A DNA stretch of 64,000 nucleotides from Vitellaria paradoxa (GCA_019916065.1 CM034236.1:15143167-15207166), one strand, 5' to 3'; shown: positions 46,237-59,837, numbered from the stretch's first letter. The notes: generated from the letters alone by a model not told the origin. Program-made: numbers and translations.

Positions 46237-47983
46237 ATGTTCTTAAGATCTGGCAGACTTGTTGGAAATAATTCTGAGTTGCGTTCACCATCATCTCTAG
46301 CTGAATTGATTGAACTTGCTACATCTTACACATCATCTGAATCATCTGTGCACATGGATCCACCACCACCACCTGCTTTACCGGGAGGACCACCACCTTC
46401 TTTGCCGGAAGGTAGTGTTCATGGAGGGAATGATCAAATTGACCAAAATCTTTTTAGACCTCTCCGTGAATATCTCCATCCAGCTAGGCAAACAACACCA
46501 TCATGCATTGTACTTCCCATTGGACATCATAATTTTAATTTCAAACCAGGAACAATTCAGCTTTTGCCTACTTTTCATGGCATGGATTCCGAAAATCCTT
46601 ACATGCATATGAAAGAATTTGAGGATGTTTGTGGAACATGCATGGATAGGAATACAAATGAGGACATGGTTAGGCTTAAGTTGTTTCCATTTTCATTGAA
46701 AGATAAAGCAAAGATGTGGTTGAACTCATTGGAGCCTAGATCAATTGGAACTTGGAGGGACATGCAAACAAAGTTTTTGAAGAAGTATTTTCCAGCTAAT
46801 AGAACAGTGATACTCCAACAACGAATCATGAATTTTGTGTGTAAGCCTAATGAAACATTTGCACATGCATGGGATAGGTTTAGAGAATTGTTGCAAGCTT
46901 GTCCACATCATGGTTTTGAGTCTTGGAGAATTGTTAACTTCTTTCATAATGCATTAACTCCAAATCTGAAAATGTTGGTTGCAACAATGTGTAATGGTGA
47001 ATTTTATGATAAAACCGCTGAAGAAGCTTTGCATTTTTTTGATTCCTTGGTTGAAAATACTAAACAATGGGAGGTAGTTTCTCCATTTTCTGAGTTTTGT
47101 GACAGCATAGGTGCAAGAGGAAAGTTTCATCTCAGTGACACTGATGATCTTGGTGCTCGTTTGGCTGCATTGTCAAGGAAAATGGAGTTGATGGAGCAAA
47201 AGAAGTAAGGATCAAAGGAAAAGGAAGTTAACTGTGTGTTGTGTGAAACTTCGGACCACAAGACGGACGATTGTCCTACACTCCCAGCTTTTAAAGAAGT
47301 TTTCCACCTCAACCATTTCATTCCCAACTTTATCAACCTCAACAGAACACCAACAATTATCAGCCACCACATAAAAGATCATTGGAGGATACCTTGCAAC
47401 AATTCATGCAAGGGTAAATTGGAACTAACAACCAAAATTCAAGGTTCCAAGATCAAACAATAGGGCTATGGAAGACATTCGAAGTCAACTGTCAAAGCTC
47501 ACTCAAGCTTTAACCTTGAGGGAAACAGGGAAACTTCCATCTCAGCCCAAACCAAATCCCATTGGCCAAGTGCATTTCAGTGAATCATCTTCTTCAAGTG
47601 CAAATGAGAATTTGGAACATGTGCAAGCTATTTCAACATTGAGAAGTGGAAAACAGATCTTGAAACCAGATTATGTTCCAATTGAAGAGGAAAATGAGCA
47701 AAATATGATAGAAGATGAGGAAGAAATCCAGCACAACACCAGCAGCAAAGCATTTGAACAGCAGCTTCTCACCGAAACAGAAGCTGAATTGCAGCAAAAG
47801 CAGCTACTAGAAGAGCAAAAACAGCAGCTGCACAGCAGATCAGAAATTGAAGAACAGCAGAAACAAAAGCTAGACAGCAGTCCAGAAGCTGAACAAAAAC
47901 AGCAGCCGAGCAAGGAGGAGCAGAAAAATAGATTTCAGAGGAAAGAACAGGTAATTTCTAAAAATAAAAATGATTTTTTTTGA
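46237..47983 (+). pseudogene. gag: gag of Athila-like copy 2, with a 184-bp deletion
   Basis: It has the same start (MFLRSG) and the same first stop (TAA, 47206-47208) as copy 1. The zinc knuckle is present just after that stop. A 184-bp loss at about 47301 (matching 9433-9616 of copy 1) removes the Q-rich part and shifts the frame. The C-terminal Q/E-rich tail follows from 47468. An extra T in a T-run near 47973 makes another frame change, at a different place from the copy 1 break. Confidence 0.85.
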
Positions 47984-49451
47984 AAATACAACCAAAGGTT
48001 TTGATGAAAAACAGTTTGAAAAGAGTGAAAAAGTTTATGGAAAGGAGAAAATTTCAAAAGAAAACCAGCTGAACAGCCCTGATTTCATTCCAAAAATTCC
48101 TTTTCCTCAAAGGCTGAACAAAGGAAATAAAAAGAAGTTGAATTCTGACATTTATGAACTTTTCAAACAAGTTAGAATAAACATTCCTTTGCTTGATGCC
48201 ATTAAACAAAATCCATCTTATGGAAAGTTTTTGAAAGATTTGTGCACTGTCAAAAGGAGAATGAATGTCAAAGAGAGAGCATTTTTAACTGAACAAGTGA
48301 GCTCAATTTTGCAATTCAAAACCCCTCCAAAATATAAAGATCCGGGGTGTCCTACAATCGCATGCATCATTGGGGATAAGAGGGTAGATAGAGCCTTGTT
48401 GGATTTGGGAGCAAGTGTTAATCTTTTGCCATTTTCTGTGTACCAACAGCTTGGATTAGGGGAGCTTAGACCTACTAGGGTGACACTTCAATTAGCGGAT
48501 AGGTCAATCAAAGTCCCTAGAGGTATTGTAGAAGATGTCCTAATTCAAGTAGAGCATTTTGTCTTTCCAGTGGACTTTATAGTGCTTGATACCCAATCAA
48601 TTCAAGGGCCACAACCAGCTGTCCCAGTCATCTTAGGAAGACCATTTTTGGCCACTTCTAATGCCTTAATCAATTGTAGAACCGGAGTCATTAAGTTGTC
48701 TTTTGGTAATATGACCATTGAGAAGAACATCTTTAGTGTGACCAAACAACCAAGTGACCATGAGGAGATAGAGGAAGTAGATTTGATTTAAACCATGACA
48801 CAAGAGCATTTTGATAAAGAGTACTTAGATGACCCATTAGAAAGAGCTTTAGTGAACAGTGATCAAGTAGATTTCCTAGATGATTATGACTTGGAAAATT
48901 TTGGTGGAGGAGAATTTGAGGAAATGGAAAAATCAGTGATGTCAGTGAATCAGTGGAGGCCCACTTTTGAGTCTTTAGAGCTGCCCACAGTCAAAGCAGA
49001 GTCATCCTTTGAGAAGCCACCTGTACCTGAGAGAAAGCCTCTACCTAATGACTTAAAATATGTATTTTTGGGTGAGGGAGAGTCCTATCCAGCTGTTATT
49101 TCTTCTCAGCTGAGTTTGGACCAAGAAAGTAAGCTGGTTGATGTCTTGAAAAAACATAAAAGAGCTTTGGGATGGACCATAGCAGATTTGCAAGGAATTA
49201 GTCCTTTGATTTGTACTCATAGGATCTTTTTGGAGGAGGATGCTAAACCCATTAGGCAAATGCAAATGAGACTAAACCCAAACATGAAAGAAGTGGTTAG
49301 GGGGGAGGTAATCAAGCTATTGGATGCTAGAATTATCTACCCTATTTCAGACTCTAAATGGGTTAGTCCAACTCAGGTAGTGCCTAAGAAATCTGGAGTG
49401 ACTGTGGTGAAGAATGAACAAGATGAATTAGTTCCAATGCGCATCCAACAG
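47984..49451 (+). pseudogene. pol: Aspartic protease and start of RT, Athila-like copy 2
   Basis: The protease motif D-L-G-A-S is at 48402-48416 and I-L-G-R-P-F follows. A TAA at 48789-48791 replaces a glutamine codon that is intact in copy 1. The frame resumes at 48792. The shared one-base loss before the RT core lies near 49452. Confidence 0.85.
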
Positions 49452-50695
49452 GATAGCGCATGTGCATAGATTATAGAAAGTTAAATGCAGTCATAAGGAA
49501 GGATCATTTCCCTCTTCCATTCCTAGATCAGGTATTGGAAAGAGTGGCAGGACAGGCATTTTACTGTTTCTTGGATGGATACTCTGGGTACAATTAAATT
49601 GAGATTGCATTAGATGATCAGGTGAAGACCACATTTACTTGTCCATTTGGTACATTTGCATATAGGCGCATGCCTTTTGGTCTTTGCAATGCTCCTGCAA
49701 CCTTCCAAAGATGCATGATCAGTTTGTTTATTGACTTTGTGGAGAAATTTCTTGAAGTGTTCATGGATGACTTTTCAGTTTATGGGAGTGACTTTGATTT
49801 GTGCTTGGGGAATCTGGAGAAGGTTTTAGCAAGATGTGAAGAGAAAAATTTGGTGTTGAATTAGGAGAAATGCCATTTTATGGTAACTCAGGGAATAGTT
49901 CTTGGTCATATAGTGTCTTCTAGGGGGATAGAAGTAGATAGAGCAAAAGTTGAAATTATTCAAAAACTTCCTACCCCTAGATGTGTCAAGGAAGTCAGAT
50001 CATTTTTAGGACATGCAGGTTTCTATAGGAGATTCATTGCATCATTCAGTGCCATTTCTAGACCTTTGTGTAATCTCCTAGGCCAGGACGTTCCTTTTGA
50101 TTGGACATCAGATTGTCAGGCTTCATTTGATAGACTTAAGGACTTGCTCACTTCAGCTCCCATTATGCAGACACCAGATTGGACTCTACCCTTTGAGATC
50201 ATGTGTGACGCTAGTGATAGTGCCATTGGTGCAGTCTTAGGTCAGAGGAAGGAGAGGAAGTCACATGTGTTATACTATGCTAGCAAATCCCTTAGTGATG
50301 CACAAAAGAACTACACAACTACTGAGAAAGAGTTGCTAGCAGTAGTATATGCATTGGATAAGTTCAGATCATACCTAGTGGGATCTCATGTCATTGTATT
50401 TACTGACCATGCAGTATTGAAGTATCTTTTGACCAAATCTGATGCCAAGCCTAGACTCATTAGGTGGATTCTTTTGCTTCAAGAATTTGATTTAGAGATC
50501 AAAGATAAGAAGGGAGTTGAAAATGTAGTTGCTGATCATCTTTCTAGACTCTCACATCAGGACTTAGCATCTTTTGAGTCACCTATTAATGAGACATTCC
50601 CTGATGAGCAGTTTTTTCATATAGATTCCTCAGAGACACCATGGTTTGCAGATATAGCCAATTATTTGGTTTCAGGTGTGGTGCCCTCTCATTGG
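49452..50695 (+). pseudogene. pol: Reverse transcriptase and RNase H, Athila-like copy 2
   Basis: It carries F-M-D-D at 49760-49771 and RNase H with [12 protein letters not shown]. Stops lie just after the frameshift, at 49595-49597 (TAA, private; probably from glutamine) and at 49862-49864 (TAG, shared with copy 1). The GYS-GYN stretch that is shortened in copy 1 is full length here. Confidence 0.88.
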
Positions 50696-51933
50696 ACCAT
50701 GTTAGATAAGAGAAAATTTTTTAGGAATGTGAGGAACTTTTTCTGGGATGATCCATATCTATTTAAGTATTGCTCAGATCAGGTCATTAGGAGATGCATA
50801 CCCGAGAGTGAAGCTCATAGTGTCATTAGTTTTTGTCATACTCTCGCATGTGGAGGTCATTTTTCAGCTAGGAAGACAGTGGCAAAGATTTTGCAGAGTG
50901 GATTGTATTGGCCTACCATGTTTCGGGATGTGCATACCTTTTGTGTTGCCTGTGATAAGTGTCAAAGACTTGGTAAGCTCACTAGGAGGAACATGATGCC
51001 ACTTCACCCTATTATGTGCTTGATATCTTTGATTGTTGGGGTATGGACTTCATGGGACCATTTGTGAATTCATTTGGTCATGAATATATCTTAGTGGCTG
51101 TTGACTATGTTTCAAAGTGGGTGGAAGCCATTCCAACTAGGACCAATGACCACAAGGTAGTGATTAGATTCTTGAAGGAGAATGTGTTCTCAAGATTTGG
51201 AATGCCAAAAGCCATGATAAGTGATAGAGGAACACACTTTTGCAATAGGCATGTGGGGCTTTTGATGAAGAAGTATGGGGTATTGCACAAGGTTGGAACA
51301 TCTTACCATCCCCAAACAAGTGGACAAGATGAGTTAGCTAATAGGGAGATCAAAAGAATCATTGAAAAAAAAGTGAATCCCACTAGAAAAGATTGGTCTT
51401 TGAAATTGGTTGATGCACTTTGGGCTTATAGGACTGCCTACAAGACTATTCTAGGCATGTCTCGTTATAGGTTGGTGTATGGAAAAGCTTGTCATCTTCT
51501 TGTGCAACTTGAACACAAGGCTTATTGGGCTGTGAAACATTTCAATGAAAACATCAATGAAGCTGGATTTCAAAGGAAGTTGCAACTTAGTGAGTTGGAG
51601 GAGATCCGAAATGATGCATATGAGAATGCTAAGATCACCAAGGATAGAGTGAAGAAGTGGCATGATGCACATATCCTTAAAAGAGAGTTGGTTGTGGGTC
51701 AAAAGGTTTTGTTGTATGACTCTAGGTTGCACTTGTTTCCCGGAAAGTTAAAGTCAAGATGGAGTGGTCCATATGTGATTCAGAACATCACTGAGTTTGG
51801 GGCTGTTGACATTCAAAATCCAACCTCCAAGAATATTTTTAGAGTGAATGGACAGAGATTGAAAGAGTATCATGAGAATTTCATTGCTGAAATTGAGAGT
51901 TGGGATCTTGAAGATCCCTCGGATTATGGTTGA
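50696..51933 (+). pseudogene. pol: Integrase, Athila-like copy 2
   Basis: The RNase H and integrase N-terminus are one open frame here (49880-51067), since the tryptophan lost in copy 1 is intact. The shared frame change falls near 51020. Core residues D (51046), D (51223) and E (51331) are present; the residue before the E is D here instead of A. The GPY/F motif is kept at the C-terminus. Confidence 0.88.
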
Positions 51934-53030
51934 TTGAGGAGAGAAGTCCGTTTTGTACCATAGTAGTTTAGTTCTTCTTTTTATTTAGTTCTTTTCTGTT
52001 ATTAAAAAAAAAAAAAAACTTTTTCAGTTTGCAAGTCTAACAGTTGGTTGCAGCATTCAAATATGGAAGCAGTAGCTTATTGAGGAGATGGAGCATTCAC
52101 TGTTCTGTAATGCAAGTATGTTCAAAGTTGGTTTGATCAGCCCACCCAATTGGTACAATTCATGAGCAGAAAATTTTCAATTTTCTGAAGTGCATTTCAT
52201 GGGACTTAAGTGATTTGAACTGAGTTAAATTGCTGTAACACTGCTTTGCATTCGAATGAGCTGTTCTTGGAGTATGTTGCACTAACCAGGTTGGGGGAAA
52301 TTACATTGGAAGCATTCTAAATTTTCAGCACCTCAACTCAATTAATTAAGCTCAATTAAGCTTATCAGGTACCCTCTTCTCTCAGAACTTTATTGCTTAA
52401 CTTGATCTTACATTGGGGACAATGCTCACTTTTAGTTGGGGGGGAGGATCATAATCTAAGATTCTATTTTGAGTGACATTGGTTGCATTAACATGATTTA
52501 TTGTGACTAGAATTGCTTGAGTTGGTTTTTCTGAATTGCTTGTGATTGAGATTCTCTTGTATAGCTTGCAAAAATTGGTTTAAAAAAAAGAATTTTGAAA
52601 ATTTTTAGCTTTTTTTTTTATTGCATAATATTTCTAGGATTAAGTGTTTTTAGGAATAAATTTAGTGTAAAAAAAAAATGGCTTAAGTTTTTTTTTTTTT
52701 TAGGAACCATCACAGAAATTGGTTTGAGAAACACTCAGGTGCTGATTTACTGATAAAATGTATTTGAATAGGGAATTGGATATTCGGATGAGCTCGATAT
52801 TGGTTCAGTAACCCGACCCGTGACCCCTCATATTCGGATGTTTAATGAAACCCTATCTGAATGAATTATCAGCACCGGCCTCCTTATTTCCCTCCAACTA
52901 CTCAAATTAAAGCCGTTGGCGATGGTTGGGATTTCTTAATAGAGAAGGACAAGAGCTAGGGTTTTGGGTGATCAGTGATACACAAAGAGAACAAAGGGAA
53001 GGGATTTCCGCTGAGCTGATATCTGTAACA
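51934..53030 (+). other. Spacer between pol and env-position ORF, copy 2
   Basis: It matches 14245-15338, including the internal G-run (about 52434-52449). No gene is seen. Confidence 0.55.
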
Positions 53031-54298
53031 ATGGCACCAAGGAGGAAGATGACAGCGCCTGGGCCACGAAGAACGAGCCAACGCCTGAGGGCACAACATC
53101 TAGGTAAGAAATCTGCTCCTGTTGTTATGAGCCCATAGAAATTGACATATCTGAATCTACACTCCCTTCTTCTGACAATGAAATCCAACCACCCCTTGAG
53201 TAAGAACACTCAATGGGTGGCAATGAGGGTAATGAGCCTATCCTAGAAGCAGAGGCTCCTGATATGGCCATTCCAGATGAACTTTATTCCAACCCGCGTT
53301 TTGCAAACCCAGCATCTGAAAAGAGGTATACGGATGGGTATGCAAAACGAGCAGTTCTATGTGAAAGAGGGATCCTATTAGATGACTATACAGAGCAGCC
53401 TTATGAGTTGAAAGGCATGCTTGTAGACAGGGGATGGTCTGATTGGATAACTGTTAGCCAGAGAGCTATAGTACCCCTAGTCAAAGAATTTTACTCAAAT
53501 GCTGTGATGGGAAGAGAGGGAAGCAAAGAGATTCACACTAAGGTGAGGAAGATACCTGTAGTGATAACCCCTGAGTTGATAGCAAGAGCTACTGCACTTC
53601 CCTTAGGAAATACCCCTAGTGCAACCCCACAGCAACAAGCTGCGTGGACAGAGCAGCTGAGTAAGGAAAACTTGGTAAAATTACTGTCAGGGAATTCCCA
53701 AGCTAAATGGGATGGAGTTAGAATGTCAAGGGGAGACCTCACTGATAAGAGCAGGGTGCTGCATATGTTGGTGTGTTCCAAGATTCTTCCTCATGCATAT
53801 GTGTCCTCCATGACAGTGACACAAGCTGAGCTCATTGGGAAGTTGCTAATAGGCATCCCTTTTGATTTAGCTAATCACATTTGGACTATCATAGCCACGG
53901 CAGTGGAGAAGCCTGGAGTGAATTCTGGTTTACCCTTTGGAGGATTAATAACAAAAATTTTACAAAGTCATGGAGTGAAAGGGAAAGCAGGTATGGAAAT
54001 GGTCAAGCCGGCTGCAAGAATTGCAAAGACATCTATGAAGAGGAGCCAAGGCCAACTGGCAAGAAGAGTGATCAGGGAACCACAGGGTGAGCAGCAACCA
54101 GCTGAGGAAGTAAGGACTGAGGAGATTACTCTGCGGAGTTTACATGAAATGGTGAAGGATGTCCAAGGAAAACAGGCTGAATTGACTGCTGAGATGAAGA
54201 GTTTGAAAGAGCAACAAGAGAAGAATCATCAGCAAGTGATTGAAATGTTAGAAGGATTGTATGAACCAGCTGCCTCAGGAGGTTTCGAACCTACTTAG
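53031..54298 (+). pseudogene. Env-position ORF of Athila-like copy 2, frameshifted
   Basis: It aligns to 15339-16607. A one-base loss near 53128 leads to a TAG at 53136-53138, and a CAA-to-TAA change gives a stop at 53201-53203. From 53213 the rest of the frame, including the putative plant transposon protein domain and the coiled-coil end, is open to 54298. That frame starts with an ATG created by a T-to-A and neighbouring change. Confidence 0.82.
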
Positions 54299-56127
54299 TG
54301 ATGGTTATGTGATCCTTTATTTTGGCACATAAGCTGAAATCTGTGCATGGATTCTTACAAAAAAAAAAAAAAAAACTTAGAGCCATGTTTTGTTAGGTTG
54401 AAAATTAGGACCTTTTGGTTTTGTTTTATTTTTGCTTTGGTACTTTTCTGGATTTTGGACAACATTGACCATGAATTTGGTGAAATTTGGGTGGAGAATT
54501 GAGCTTGAACAAAAGGAATGCTGTTATGATCTATTTTCTTTTTAAAATTAGCTTCTTGTGTTTTGAATGGATGGAATTTCATAGTTGGGATTTTAAGTGA
54601 TGCCAACTGTCGAGCTTTAAGTTTTAAATTTGGAATTTGAAATTTGTGATATGTTTAGTTTGCTTAATTGTTGAATTGATTGTGAGTAGATTTAGTTTTT
54701 GACTTGTTAACTTGAATATAGATACTCATAAATGAACTTCTTAATTGGACTATGTATTATATCACTTCCCAGCCATAGTGGAGACTTAAACCTGAAGTGA
54801 GTTTTTGAACCTTTAAACTTTGTTCATGAGAGACTTACATTTACTCAAAAAAGCTTTAAAAGCTTTAAAGTTTTTTGCACTTCAGTTCTTTCAATAACTC
54901 CAAATACAATACTTTGTTTTGAGTGTTTGTGAAATTGTGGATGAATTGAACTTGATTCTTGGTTCTTTGCTGTAATGGTTGAGTGGAATGACACTATGGA
55001 AATGACATTAGGTATTTTTTTTTTTTTTGTAACATTTGTGCCTATTACCTTTCTTTGAGGAACATCACCTTTGTAACCGAATTTGAGCCTTAATAGAGTA
55101 TTCATATTTCCTTCTTTCCACCTCCTTATTCCCTTAACCATAATGAATGCTCTTTAGCCTTCCTAATATATTTTGGAATACACTGAAAGTAAGGGGGGAA
55201 GAGCAATGAAAAAATTGCAGGATTGTGGGAGTAAGAAAAGAAAAAAAATAGATGGAAGAAAAGAAAAGTTTGGTGATGTAGAAAAATCAAAGAAAAACAC
55301 TTTGGCCATGAATTTCAGTTTTTCAATCTCAGTTTCTAGATTTCAAAAAAAAAAATGAAAAAAAATTTTTTTGAAATAAGGGTGTGATTTGGTAGAACTG
55401 CGGAAAGGTAGTGGTATGATAATTTTAGTGTTCCAAAATATCTTGAACTCCCTATCCCTCCTTTGAATCCTCCTATTACATCCCAATAGCCTCATTATAA
55501 CCTAATGCAAGTCCTAATGGATCCATAGAAGAATTCTCATTCAATTATGAAAGCTAGGAATTGAGAATGCATGGTGAAAATTCTGAAATAAACTCACTGC
55601 ATCATTCTTTCATGGAGTTATGCCAAGTCCTTTTATTTCTTGAATAAATCGTTCTTGACTTATGATGCTACCTTCTAGAATTTGATTTACATTTACTCTT
55701 TAAAAAGGGGCATCTTGAGTAAAACCTTGTGTGATCTATTTTCTTGTGAGTGGATTCCAAGGTGAGAATTGAAGTCGAAACTTAGGGAGATGGTGTGATG
55801 CAAAAATTCAAGATAGAGTTTGATTTTAGAGATTTAAATTGAGTTAACAGGTTAAGAGCTGAATTTTCATACTTGGTTCAAATATTTAGCAAATTTTACA
55901 TGCCGCACAGAATTTCAAGATTTTAAATTGTTATCTTAAATTCCTTGGCTTGTGGTATTGATTAACATTCTATAGTTATGATTTACCATTCATTTAGAAC
56001 TTGAGATGCTGTCCTTAGGAATGCTCTTTACAGACCTGCAAACCCAAAAATAAAGCTTTTGGTTGTTTTTAAGGTAGCCCTCTTACTTTAGACATTACTA
56101 GGGACTAGTAATGTTGTAGTTGGGGGG
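54299..56127 (+). other. Long 3' untranslated region of Athila-like copy 2
   Basis: It is nearly identical to 16608-18435, with the hairpin at 56093-56113 and the polypurine tract just before 56128. No gene is seen. Confidence 0.6.
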
Positions 56128-57670
56128 TGTGATTGGACTTAACTCGTTACATATTTCTTTACTTAATTACACCTTTATATAGGATATAAATGATATAAAA
56201 CTTGTGTTTTGTGCAGATTTTATCTTCTACTTTAAACATATGGAACATGTATTGAATTATGTCACAAGAAGAAGCAATTTGAGTATTATTAAGGATGCAA
56301 AGGAAGATTTGCTGAAACACATTTTGTTGAGTAAAGCCATCGGAGTAGATGAAGAATTTCCATGTGAACTTAATACGAGAAAGGAAAAATCAGCAATTTG
56401 GAAGTTCCTGAAGTAGAGTCCCATTCAAATTTGGGAATTGGCCCATCTAAATACAATTGCTGAGTGAACCAATTTCTGAAGTGGACGGCATATTCGAATA
56501 CAACTGAAAAGCATTCGAATGGTGGGTTATTTCCAGTAACGAATTCCATGTGACCTCAGCTGTTCCATGTGACAAGATTCCGAAAGACAGTGAGGGGCAA
56601 GATCTGTAATTAAGGGTGAATTGCATAATGGAATGAGGATTTTTTGGGGCCGAAAGAATGAGTGGAGAGAGAAAGGGGGGTGGGCATCACATGACCCACC
56701 CGTGGAGGATATACACATTCGGACAGAGAGCTGGAGAAAAAAAAAGGGTTTTGGGGGGCTGTCTTCTTTTTGTTTCTGTTATTACTTGAGCTGAGAGGGA
56801 GTCTTTCATTTTTTTTTTTGGTTCTTCCGATTTCAACAGTTGTAATTAGATTTTCCATTACAATTCAATTTCAATTCCAGATTTCAGATTTCAAATGTCT
56901 CAATTTCATCTTTCTATTTTTGTTTCTAATTTCCTGAGAATGATCGGCTAGTTTTTCTTGGGCCAAGGCAAGGACAATGTCCTGTCCAATGATTTCCAAG
57001 ATGCCGTTCTTCATGGATTAATTTTGAGTTCTTTGGTTATCAATCTTAGTTGTATCTAATTACTCTCAAAATCAATGGTCCAATGTCCGATTAACACTTG
57101 TTTACATATTTTATCAATGAGTTCATAGAAGTTGCTGAATTCAGAACTCTTATTGCAAATATGTATGGGAGTTGCTAGAATTAGATCTTCTATAGTCTTC
57201 ATGATAGATTATGCACATCACTTGTTTGATCCATGGCTTGTATCATTTGAAATTAATTTTCTCCAAACATTAGAGCAACTAGAATTGATGATCTATTCAC
57301 TCTTGGTATTTTGAGATTGATTTGGATAGGCATTGGAATTGTCTTGCCCATCTTTTTAATATCAAGTTTTAGTTAAGTTTAGTTTTCATTTCAAAACCCA
57401 TTTCCAAAACCATCAAAAATTCCAAACCAGATTTTCAATTCTGTTTACCATTCATGTGAGCCATGTTTTGCCTCTTTAATCCATTTGATTCAAACATGAT
57501 TTTGCTCCCTAGATCCCTGTGGATATGACCTGGTTCTTACCAGTTAATTGTGCTACAATGAAACCTTGCACTTGGGGGAGTTTGTCTCGATTTTCCCTAC
57601 TCAACACCTTTGAAATCTGAATTTGCATCTTTATTTACATTTGAGAGTGAGGTAATTAAGCAAACACAAG
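56128..57670 (+). repeat. 3' LTR of Athila-like copy 2
   Basis: It starts TGTGATTGG after the G-run and ends at ACACAAG before TATGTTG. It carries the marker bases of the copy 1 3' LTR (GGTCCAATGTCC near 57078, TTTTGCTCCC near 57500). Confidence 0.9.
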
Positions 57671-59066
57671 TATGTTGTTTGATAGAAGTATGGAGAAAGA
57701 AATAACAATATTGTCCCTCATTCTTTTATCTCGCTTTTTTTTTTTAAAATGATTTTTCTCATTTTTTTATCTCTATTTTTTCTAGAGATGTTTCCGCTGA
57801 TCTTTTATCTCATTTTTTTTTTAAAGATGGTTTTTATTAATCTTTGATCTTGATTTTTTCTGGAGATGATTTCCACTGATCATTTATCTCATTTTAAATA
57901 CAAATACTGTTTTAACAAAACTGAGATAGAAAGTATTAAAAGTAACATTTTATATCAATTTGTAATTAGACTAAGATAAAAAATTTAGCTCACAAATGTT
58001 TATCATATTTTTTCTAAAGCCGTAATCCTTGTAAATCTCCTAATGTGATCTTTAACAATTGTTGTATTAATGTAACGAGTAGTTTAACATAATTTGGCTT
58101 ATCCAAGATTTTTTTGATTTTTTGTTTATTGATCTATGATAGTAGATTTTATAGCATATTAAATTAATTAAAATTAATAAATAAATGTTACAACAAAATT
58201 GAAATCTAATTTAAATTATATAAAGTGATAAAAAATTTTTTTGACCGAGATATAGAGAAAGAAATAACAATAACGTCTTTCATTCTTTTATCTCGCTTGT
58301 TTTTAGATATGATTTTTCTTAGTTTTTTATCTCAGTTTTTTCTAGAGACGTTTTCACTGATTTTTTATCACGGTTTTTTTATGAGATGGTTTTCACTCGA
58401 TCGTTTTTTAACTGGGTGTTTTTTCCTAGAGTTAGTTTCCACTAATCTTTTATCTTATTTTTAATAAAATTACAGTTTTGACAAAATTGGGAGAGAGAGT
58501 ATTAAAATTTACCTTCTATCTCAGTTTTTTAATTAGACTAAGATAAAAAATTTAGCTCACAAATTTTTATCATACTTTTTCTAATACCATGATATTTATA
58601 AATCTCCTAATGTGATGTTTATCAATTATCCTATTAATATAATGAATAGTTCAACATAATTTGGCTTATCTTATCAAACCATAAATTATATGTTTTCCAC
58701 AATTATATATCCAAGTTAGTGAAGTCCCACGAGACATATGGAAAAGGTTTTATTTTGATTGCCTTTTTTTTTTTTTTGTGGCGCAAGACTGTTTTCCGTA
58801 GACTAAATTGGAGCCTACAGGAGTTACGACTAGAAAATAGTTAGGACATACATAGGTGTGAATAAATTATGAGATTAATGACAAACCGGACCTAGAATGA
58901 AATTCTTATTTCTACTTGTGATTTTCATTGATTTTTTGGTTTTTGAAAAATTATGTCATTTCTAATTCGGTACACCATATAAAGTTAGATGATTCACTCC
59001 CACAGAGCGATCAATCCCGCATTTCGTCGGAATGAACTTATATTAATTTGTTAAGTGGATGAACTT
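57671..59066. repeat. Spacer X and partial gene 5' flank, no gene
   Basis: It matches the sequence downstream of copy 1 (19978 to about 21370), through ATCAATCCCGCATTTCGTCGG. At about 59067 the match stops, some 480 bp before a gene ATG would be expected, and unrelated sequence begins. Confidence 0.8.
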
Positions 59067-59281
59067 AACAAAGTTCCAATTTTTGGCATTCTATAAGTTG
59101 AAAGGAGAGAAGTTGGGGGGAGGGGAGAATGAAATGAAAAGCACTTTATCCCTTGATTCCCTAAGACATGCACTTTGAATTCCTTATCATTCATTTGTTA
59201 ACCAAATACCCTATAGCCAAGTTACAACTTAGTAAAGACCTAATGAACTTTAGGTGAAAGATATTTTGAAGGAGCATTGAT

Positions 59282-59770
59282 TTAAGTTGTGTGATCAACT
59301 AAAGTTATCTTCAACATCTTGTTCTTCACGGTCAACTTCTCGTTTTGCTTGTGGAACTTTTGATAGTCAAGATATAGTTGTTCATAAGCATCTTCAAAAT
59401 CTATCTCTTTACTTTCACAATCATGTTTTGATTTTTCCTCTGAAGAATCTTTCTTTGAATTCTTGGAACCAGATGAGTCTTTAGAGCTTACAGATCCCAA
59501 GCTCCTTGCCATGAAAGCTATGAAGTTTTCTGGAAAATCATCTGAAGATGATGAAGTACTTGATTCATCTGTACCATCCAAGGTTGCATTTAGAATCTTT
59601 TCTTGATCTTCTTATTCCCACAATCCTGGGTTATATGACCATAACCCTTGCACTCATAGCACTTCACCCCTTTAAACCTATTTTTCTTTTTTTTTTTTGG
59701 GTTCAAAAAAATTTTCACCCTCGGATTTATCATTCTTCTTAAATCTTTTCAGATTTTCTGCCTTCTCTAC
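59282..59770 (-). pseudogene. Gag C-terminal remnant of a copia element
   Basis: On the minus strand a zinc knuckle C-x2-C-x4-H-x4-C (KCYECKGYGHITQDC, about 59621-59671) is followed, after a frame change, by an acidic serine-rich tail (DGTDESSTSSSSDD) and the stretch DFEDAYEQLYLDYQKFH. This arrangement is common after the zinc knuckle in plant Ty1/copia polyproteins. The N-terminal gag and all of the enzymatic parts are missing. Confidence 0.6.
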
Positions 59771-59823
59771 AGGGATACATCTAGCAATTAATAGGATGAC
59801 GTTTTTCTCTCAAAAATATACCT

Positions 59824-59835
59824 GCCCTGATACCA
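59824..59835 (-). promoter_or_regulatory. Primer binding site, tRNA-Met type, minus strand
   Basis: On the minus strand TGGTATCAGGGC follows two bases after the LTR end. It has one difference from the usual TGGTATCAGAGC. Confidence 0.75.
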
Positions 59836-59837
59836 AT

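Larger units (their letters stand above)
44666..57670 (+). mobile_element. Athila-like Ty3/gypsy retrotransposon, copy 2 (5' truncated)
   Basis: This is a second copy of the element at 6160-19977, about 37.7 kb downstream and very similar throughout. The 5' LTR lacks roughly its first 630 bp. Its 3' LTR joins the same TATGTTGTTTGATAG spacer as copy 1, so it arose by duplication of the region rather than by a new insertion. It has its own extra damage: a 184-bp loss in gag, added stops in pol and a frameshift in the env-position ORF. Confidence 0.92.

Noticed and set aside
47236..47463. New fusion protein in copy 2 gag
   Set aside because: It is produced by the 184-bp deletion and reads out of frame after it.
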